In this document: positions 59,589 through 64,000 of the stretch, one piece after another | Layout: each line of letters starts with the position of its first letter | Numbering within the stretch: the first letter of the stretch is position 1 | DNA from: Porphyromonas pasteri | GTDB taxonomy: Bacteria > Bacteroidota > Bacteroidia > Bacteroidales > Porphyromonadaceae | Length of the DNA: 64,000 nt | Assembly: GCF_014647755.1 (NCBI RefSeq) | Contig: NZ_BMPU01000005.1 | Location: 62,001-126,000 of the forward strand | Direction of reading: 5' to 3' | Translations under genes and position numbers: made by a program | The notes under the pieces: model-generated | Database searches by the model: none | The model's input: the letters and a program-made list of their open reading frames with translations, nothing else | What the model was told of the DNA's origin: nothing

Positions 59589-60857
59589 CTACTTGAGCGT
59601 GATCTCATAGCCTTCCGCGAGCTTCTGCAAGGCCGTAGCAGGCAAGATATTCATCAGAGAGCGGCTGCACCTATCATAGTAGAAGCGAGCTCGCCCTCTC
59701 TGAGAGCCATCTGTCGAAGGATAGACAACCAAGAGCCCAGAGAGCTCATGGGGAGAAGTGTCGTCATCCCGATTGGGCCACGAGAAGGTCACGCACACGG
59801 AGAGCATCTTCTCACGAGGGTCATAAGCGATCGACTCCTCCTCCAGAGTACATGACTCTTCAGAGCTATTCTGTAAAGAGATGAGCTTCGCCAGCTCTTT
59901 ACTCATCTTCTGAGCACTACGATGCGCCAGCTCCACTCTCCCCTTCGTCGCCTTTGGTGTAGGTCTATGAGGCATCACGACACGCCGAGACGCCAACAGC
60001 TCGAGCCACCTATCGAGGCGATCCCTTACGGCCTTCTGATGACGATAATCCGTCTTGAGAATTTCCTTGATTACGGGCAGTAGATTTCCCTTCGGGAGAA
60101 GCGTCAGATACTCCTTGAGGACGCGCCAAGTATGCTCACTCCGGAAGCGATCAAGGTTATCATCACTCCTAAATATGAATAGCGTGGAGCCATTGTTGTA
60201 GAGATCGAGCACCCCGCTGACACCAAGCCACTCGTCCCCACGCTTGAAGTACGAGCCAGCAAGATAGCGGCTATCTGGATACGCCTGGATATAGCGCTCG
60301 AGTCCGGCGATATAGCTTGCCTCTGTCGGGTACGACTTGCTCGGAGAAATTCTCAGAGCATAAGGCCCATCCATCACCCAATCCACCCGCTCCAATTCGA
60401 TGAAGTCAGAGAGTTCCTTCGAGATATAGGGATAGAAGGGCTTGTAGAGCTGCTCGGAGGCATATACCTTCACCTCATGCTCCCTCACTTCTGGGGCGAT
60501 ACATTCATAGGCAAGCCCCACGTCCGCATACGGGATACGCTTCTGGGCGAGCTGATGCTCCTCTTCGGAGACCTGCCTACCCTCATACAGCTCCTCTTCG
60601 ATCGCAGTGGCTATCTTACTCAGGCTATAGCGACACGCGGTGATCCCCTTATGCATCTCATAGACGAGCCGATCCGCCAGCACAGGCGATGCTCCCTTGA
60701 CACGACGGAGGGTATTCTCCTGGAGGGTCTTGACCTCTACGAGTAGCTCGTCACGCTCTCGTCCAAGAGAATCGAGGGTATGCACTCGCTCACGCTCGGC
60801 CTCTGCTCCCCAGCAAAGTGTCAAGAGCATCACTGCCACTAACCAATACTTTCTCAT
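59589..60857 (-). CDS. Exported protein of unknown function, paralog 1 of a tandem pair
   Basis: From ATG 60857 the product is 422 residues with signal KYWLVAVMLLTLCWGAEAE. It is charged and helical (RERVHTLDSLGRERDELLVE), with PYISKELSDFIELERV and PTEASYIAGLERYIQAYPDS in the middle, and a beta-rich end REKMLSVCVTFSWPNRDDDT, RARFYYDRCSRSLM. No domain is recognised. It is about half identical to the gene at 61029-62273, with near-identical ends and a divergent middle. The promoter box at 60914-60921 excludes starts farther upstream. Confidence 0.75.
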   Translation of the reverse strand: MRKYWLVAVMLLTLCWGAEAERERVHTLDSLGRERDELLVEVKTLQENTLRRVKGASPVLADRLVYEMHKGITACRYSLSKIATAIEEELYEGRQVSEEEHQLAQKRIPYADVGLAYECIAPEVREHEVKVYASEQLYKPFYPYISKELSDFIELERVDWVMDGPYALRISPSKSYPTEASYIAGLERYIQAYPDSRYLAGSYFKRGDEWLGVSGVLDLYNNGSTLFIFRSDDNLDRFRSEHTWRVLKEYLTLLPKGNLLPVIKEILKTDYRHQKAVRDRLDRWLELLASRRVVMPHRPTPKATKGRVELAHRSAQKMSKELAKLISLQNSSEESCTLEEESIAYDPREKMLSVCVTFSWPNRDDDTSPHELSGLLVVYPSTDGSQRGRARFYYDRCSRSLMNILPATALQKLAEGYEITLK

Positions 60858-60913
60858 TGTCTTATCCGCTTCGTTCATATCGCATACTGTCAGCACGGGG
60901 CGAAGCATCAAGT

Positions 60914-60921
60914 CAAAGATA
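60914..60921 (-). promoter_or_regulatory. -7 promoter box TATCTTTG for paralog 1
   Basis: Minus-strand TATCTTTG, 56 bases before the ATG; the surrounding ~60 bases are almost the same in front of paralog 2. Confidence 0.6.
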
Positions 60922-60938
60922 CAAACACTCACCCATCC

Positions 60939-61018
60939 CCCCTCCCACAAGACTACGACGAAGCACCATACAGCCGGGAGGGCGTGCATAGTGCTTCGTC
61001 GTAGTCTTGTGGGAGGGG
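60939..61018. terminator. Perfect 28-bp inverted repeat between the paralogs
   Basis: Arms 60939-60966 and 60991-61018 are exact reverse complements (begin CCCCTCCCACAAGACTACGA) around a 24-base loop. It follows the stop codon of paralog 2 by ten bases and has no T tract, so termination may rest on stem strength alone. Confidence 0.75.
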
Positions 61019-61028
61019 AAGGGCGGAT

Positions 61029-62273
61029 TTATTCCAGGCCGTCGCAGGAGAGATGCATCAGAGAGCGGCTGCAGCTATCATAGTAGAAGCGAGCTCGCCC
61101 ACTCTGAGAGCCATCTGTCGAAGGATAGACAACCAAGAGCCCAGAGAGCTCATGGGGAGAAGTGTCGTCGTCCCGATTGGGCCACGAGAAGGTCACGCGC
61201 ACCGAGAGCATCTTCTCACGAGAGTCATAAGCGAGCGACTTCTCCTCTAGGGTAAATGGCTCTTCAGAGCGCCCCTGGGGAGAAATAAGCTTAGTCAGCT
61301 CTTCGTAGATCCTTTGGGCAGTACGACGCACCAGCTCTTCTTGGGGCTTCGTCATCTCTGGAGCTACACTGCGTGGCATCGCGACGCGACGTGACTCCAA
61401 TAACTCAGCCCAGGGCCCGGTGAGCGAAGCGAGACGCTCATTGACCTCCTTATAAGGGTGACCTATCTTGCGGATCTCCTTGATGACTGGGACCAGATTT
61501 CCCGCAGGCATTAGCTTCAGATACTCCTCCATAGCCCGCCAAGTGTACTCCCCGACAGGACGATCAAAGTTTTCACCCATCCCAAAGAAAAAGAGTTGCG
61601 AACCGTAATTGTAGCGATCGACAATCCCCTCGGTGACTCCGCCCTCGGCTCCACCACGGCTGAAGTCCTCAGTAAGCAGATAGCGGCTCTTGGGATAAGT
61701 CTGGATATAGCGCTCCAGTCCGACGATATAGCTCGCCTCTGTGGGATATAGCTTACTCGGGATAATCCCCGAGACATAGGTATCTCTGATATTCCAAGCT
61801 ACCCGTGCCAAGCCGATAAAGTCGATTAATTCTTTAGAGATATAGGGATAGAAGGGCTCGTAGAAGGTCTCTGACACATACACTCTCACCTGATGAGGAC
61901 TGGCCTGGCTCGAAGCACAGTCGTAGGTAAGCCCAAGCGCTTCGTATGGCTTACGCAATTGATCCAAACGATGTGCCTTCTCAGAGACCTTTCGGTCGCC
62001 ATAGATGAAGTGCTCGATAGATGTCGCTGGATACCACAGATCATAAGCGCGACCCTCCACTACATAAAACATCTCATAGACCAGCCGATCCGCCAGCGCA
62101 GGAGACGCCTCCTTGATACGACGGAGGGTATTCTCCCGCAGTGTCTTGATCTCCGAAAAGAGGTGATCACGCTCTCGCCCAAGAGAATCAAGGGTATGCA
62201 CTCGCTCACGCTCGGCCTCTGCTCCCCAGCAAAGAGCCAAGAGCATCACTGCCACTAACCAATACTTTCTCAT
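61029..62273 (-). CDS. Exported protein of unknown function, paralog 2, C-terminally truncated
   Basis: From ATG 62273 the product is 414 residues, with the same signal (KYWLVAVMLLALCWGAEAE) and the same end region REKMLSVRVTFSWPNRDDDT, RARFYYDSCSRSLM as paralog 1, but a quite different middle (VVEGRAYDLWYPATSIEHFI, GGVTEGIVDRYNYGSQLFFF). After SRSLM the frame differs from paralog 1 by a two-base deletion and stops within seven codons (HLSCDGLE), so the last ~13 residues are lost. The upstream region with promoter is also duplicated. Confidence 0.75.
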   Translation of the reverse strand: MRKYWLVAVMLLALCWGAEAERERVHTLDSLGRERDHLFSEIKTLRENTLRRIKEASPALADRLVYEMFYVVEGRAYDLWYPATSIEHFIYGDRKVSEKAHRLDQLRKPYEALGLTYDCASSQASPHQVRVYVSETFYEPFYPYISKELIDFIGLARVAWNIRDTYVSGIIPSKLYPTEASYIVGLERYIQTYPKSRYLLTEDFSRGGAEGGVTEGIVDRYNYGSQLFFFGMGENFDRPVGEYTWRAMEEYLKLMPAGNLVPVIKEIRKIGHPYKEVNERLASLTGPWAELLESRRVAMPRSVAPEMTKPQEELVRRTAQRIYEELTKLISPQGRSEEPFTLEEKSLAYDSREKMLSVRVTFSWPNRDDDTSPHELSGLLVVYPSTDGSQSGRARFYYDSCSRSLMHLSCDGLE

Positions 62274-62329
62274 TGTCTTATCCGCTTCGCTCATATCGCA
62301 TACTGTCAGCACGGGGCGAAGCATCGAGT

Positions 62330-62337
62330 CAAAGATA
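62330..62337 (-). promoter_or_regulatory. -7 promoter box TATCTTTG for paralog 2
   Basis: Minus-strand TATCTTTG, 56 bases before the ATG, same spacing as for paralog 1. Confidence 0.6.
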
Positions 62338-62371
62338 CAAACACTCACCCATCCACCCCTACTCCGATACG

Positions 62372-62412
62372 ACGAAGCCCCCTGCTACTCGGTCGGTAGC
62401 AGGGGGCTTCGT
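62372..62412 (-). terminator. Terminator after the last, partial gene
   Basis: Perfect 17-bp arms ACGAAGCCCCCTGCTAC and GTAGCAGGGGGCTTCGT with a 7-base loop, 24 bases beyond the stop codon. Confidence 0.85.
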
Positions 62413-62436
62413 TCGATATAATTACGTAGGGGGGGC

Positions 62437-64000
62437 TTATTCGTCCAGCTCTTCGGCTCCACTCTTGAGCTCTCGGACGAAGGCGGGATCCGTCATCAGC
62501 GGAGCCAGTGCCGCCTCGGTCTCCGCCTTGTAGACGAGGAAGCTCTGGAGCTTCACAGCGCGCAGGAGGGCAGCCTTCGCCTCTTCGTGACGTGAGAGAC
62601 GGGTCAGACAGATCGCCTTGAGGTACTCGACCTTGCCGTTGGCACCGAGCTGATTGAGCACCATCAGGGCGCGCTCATCTTCCTCCATACCAGCCAGCGC
62701 CAGAGCGCCATTGTAGTCGGGGTACTTACGGAGGTACTCGAGGGCACCACGGTAGTCACGGGCAGCCATACGCTCCAGACCGAGCTTGTACTCAGCAGCC
62801 GCCTCGGGCTTCTCGTTGAGGCGATCGATGAGGGTAGCGTCCACGAGGTCATTGATACCCGAGATGACGAAGGTCAGGGTATCGACACCGCGCTGCATCC
62901 ACGTGCTCTGGTCGATAGCCGAGATACGCGAGTCGACGATGACCTTCATACGCTTCTTCATCTGTGGGGTCACCTCGAGGTCACGGCTATAGAGATAGAC
63001 GAAGTCCTTGTCAGGGGTGACACCAGCTTCATACTGCGTCTCCTCAATGAGGGGGAAGTGGACGATGTGGCGACGGTAGGTATCGGCGTTCGTGCGGCGA
63101 CTCTCGTTGTGAGCGATAGCACGGAAGTTGTACGTATGCTGGGCTACCTCGAGGGAGTCCTTCTCGGTGAAGGACTTATTCTCGATGGAGTCCATCGTCC
63201 AGCCACGCTCGAAGAGCATACGGAACCTCCCAGGGACGTTCGTGCTGTCGAGCTGACGCTCGCCACGTGCCAGATAAGCGGCACGGCGCTCGGGGCTATA
63301 GAGCATATCGAAGCCCTTACGCTGCCCGACGCTGTCACGGCCGGAGAGTTCGTCACGGTAGGCAGCCCCGAGCATATCGAGAGCCTTCGCGTGGTACTTG
63401 GTGTCATAAGCCCCTGCACGAGCGGCATTCGCATTGAGGTAGCGCTCCTCCATGATACGGCGCCAGCGCTCATAAGCCAGCTGCAGGGAGAACTGACGGC
63501 GGTAAGCCGAATAGTAGTCCTGCTGCAGACGTCCCATGAATGAGCGATGGGCCTTGCGATTGAAGAAGACGCTATCGTACTTCGAGGGATCGACGATGCT
63601 CTCTTGGAAGGCCTGCAGAGCCTTCTGCTCCTTGTCCTGAGCCGCCTTAAATTCACGGCCCTTCAGCACGACAGGGGGCAGCGTCATCGTCGTGTCCTCG
63701 GTGAGGAGGCGTGGAGAGAGGACGACCTGATAGCGCTCGTCCATCAGCGCACGGGGCACGGTGACGAGGAAGGTGAGGTTGATACGGCCCTTACGCAGGG
63801 TGGAGATCTTCACGCGGGGGCGCTCAGCGGTGACGGTCACAGCCTCGATGACCTGCGTCTTGATGCCGTCTTCCTTGGGCTTCTCATCGCCCTTGGTGGC
63901 ACGGCGTATCGTGTCGGCCTTCTGCGAATAGGTGACGATCTCGGAGAGCATACCTGTGCGGCCTGCCTTCTCCTCCTTATCGGTAGGTAGGTAGGCATGG
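62437..64000 (-). CDS. Partial CDS, protein of unknown function with TPR-like C-terminus
   Basis: The frame stays open to the window edge, so the N-terminus is missing; an internal ATG at 63951 is probably not the start. At least 521 residues are visible. VKISTLRKGRINLTFLVTVP and VVLSPRLLTEDTTMTLPPVV resemble the DUF3868-like beta domain of Bacteroidales fimbrial-cluster proteins (weak). The centre is charged and helical, and the last ~110 residues (EYKLGLERMAARDYRGALEY, RLSRHEEAKAALLRAVKLQS) are TPR-like. Function unknown; an envelope role is inferred from the beta domain only. Confidence 0.7.
   Translation of the reverse strand, partial: HAYLPTDKEEKAGRTGMLSEIVTYSQKADTIRRATKGDEKPKEDGIKTQVIEAVTVTAERPRVKISTLRKGRINLTFLVTVPRALMDERYQVVLSPRLLTEDTTMTLPPVVLKGREFKAAQDKEQKALQAFQESIVDPSKYDSVFFNRKAHRSFMGRLQQDYYSAYRRQFSLQLAYERWRRIMEERYLNANAARAGAYDTKYHAKALDMLGAAYRDELSGRDSVGQRKGFDMLYSPERRAAYLARGERQLDSTNVPGRFRMLFERGWTMDSIENKSFTEKDSLEVAQHTYNFRAIAHNESRRTNADTYRRHIVHFPLIEETQYEAGVTPDKDFVYLYSRDLEVTPQMKKRMKVIVDSRISAIDQSTWMQRGVDTLTFVISGINDLVDATLIDRLNEKPEAAAEYKLGLERMAARDYRGALEYLRKYPDYNGALALAGMEEDERALMVLNQLGANGKVEYLKAICLTRLSRHEEAKAALLRAVKLQSFLVYKAETEAALAPLMTDPAFVRELKSGAEELDE

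Overview
The window looks like chromosome of a Porphyromonas-type member of the Bacteroidales (phylum Bacteroidota). The evidence is: promoters of the TAnnTTTG (-7) type in front of most genes and few Shine-Dalgarno sites; family content typical of that group (Bacteroidota LptD-like protein, DUF2721, DUF4286, a SPOR lipoprotein, fimbrillin-like lipoprotein, dipeptidyl peptidase IV, DUF2027-Smr protein, short SerA without ACT domain, succinyl-CoA:acetate CoA-transferase); and a moderately high G+C with strongly C-ending codons. The genus is an inference; no species call is made.

Layout. 1-2543: end of a histidine phosphatase, then gmk, recA and bcp. 2738-3048: copy A of a dispersed ~310-bp repeat. 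3109-8745: a beta-barrel protein convergent with a parC / exported protein / S41 peptidase operon. 8927-16410: lptD-like gene, COG2509 flavoprotein, DedA, glnS. 16497-20049: copper ATPase copA and, upstream on the same strand, a glycosyltransferase fused to a second heavy-metal-associated (HMA) domain. 20154-20622: a complete MITE-like element (copy B). 20756-28478: DUF2721 protein with a long low-complexity tail, a metallo-hydrolase/LipB fusion, murB, SPOR protein, flippase, YigZ, dapA. 28657-31210: a 787-aa surface lipoprotein with a 44-codon gene in front of it. 31938-36421: amidinotransferase, CoA-transferase, trmD, lipoprotein. 36659-38960: a lower-G+C zinc/cadmium ATPase between a broken outer-membrane protein remnant and a broken Fur-family regulator. 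39935-50650: gcvT, sod, CYTH, Smr, purD, dpp4, queD, tRNA-Ala, DUF4286, ruvC. 51587-59528: fimbrillin-like lipoprotein, DUF1015, serA, serC, repeat copy C, yaaA, MnmC-like, TrmH. 59589-64000: two tandem paralogous exported proteins and the 3' part of a third exported gene.

How genes may work together. The serine pathway (serC, serA, DUF1015) is clustered. Envelope functions recur (lptD-like, flippase, murB, DedA, lipoproteins). Two independent metal-export loci are present, one resident (copper) and one with signs of horizontal acquisition (zinc/cadmium).

The most unusual feature is a family of intergenic arrays in which short 12-bp palindrome-like cores (variants of ACCTATATTGGT, ACCAGTACTGGT, ACCACTATTGGT) recur every 22 bp, occasionally 23, with variable 10-11-bp spacers. 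Arrays lie at 12119-12218, 20154-20277, 31602-31723, 39118-39218, 39423-39686, 50779-50967 and, decayed, 57316-57371. Two of them contain complementary spacers, so that ~34-bp hairpin arms are kept although the spacer sequence differs. One array belongs to a 469-bp element with 29-bp terminal inverted repeats whose ~310-bp core recurs twice elsewhere. These resemble in style the MITEs with internal ~22-23-bp tandem repeats that I recall from P. gingivalis ('BrickBuilt'), but identity with them could not be tested here.
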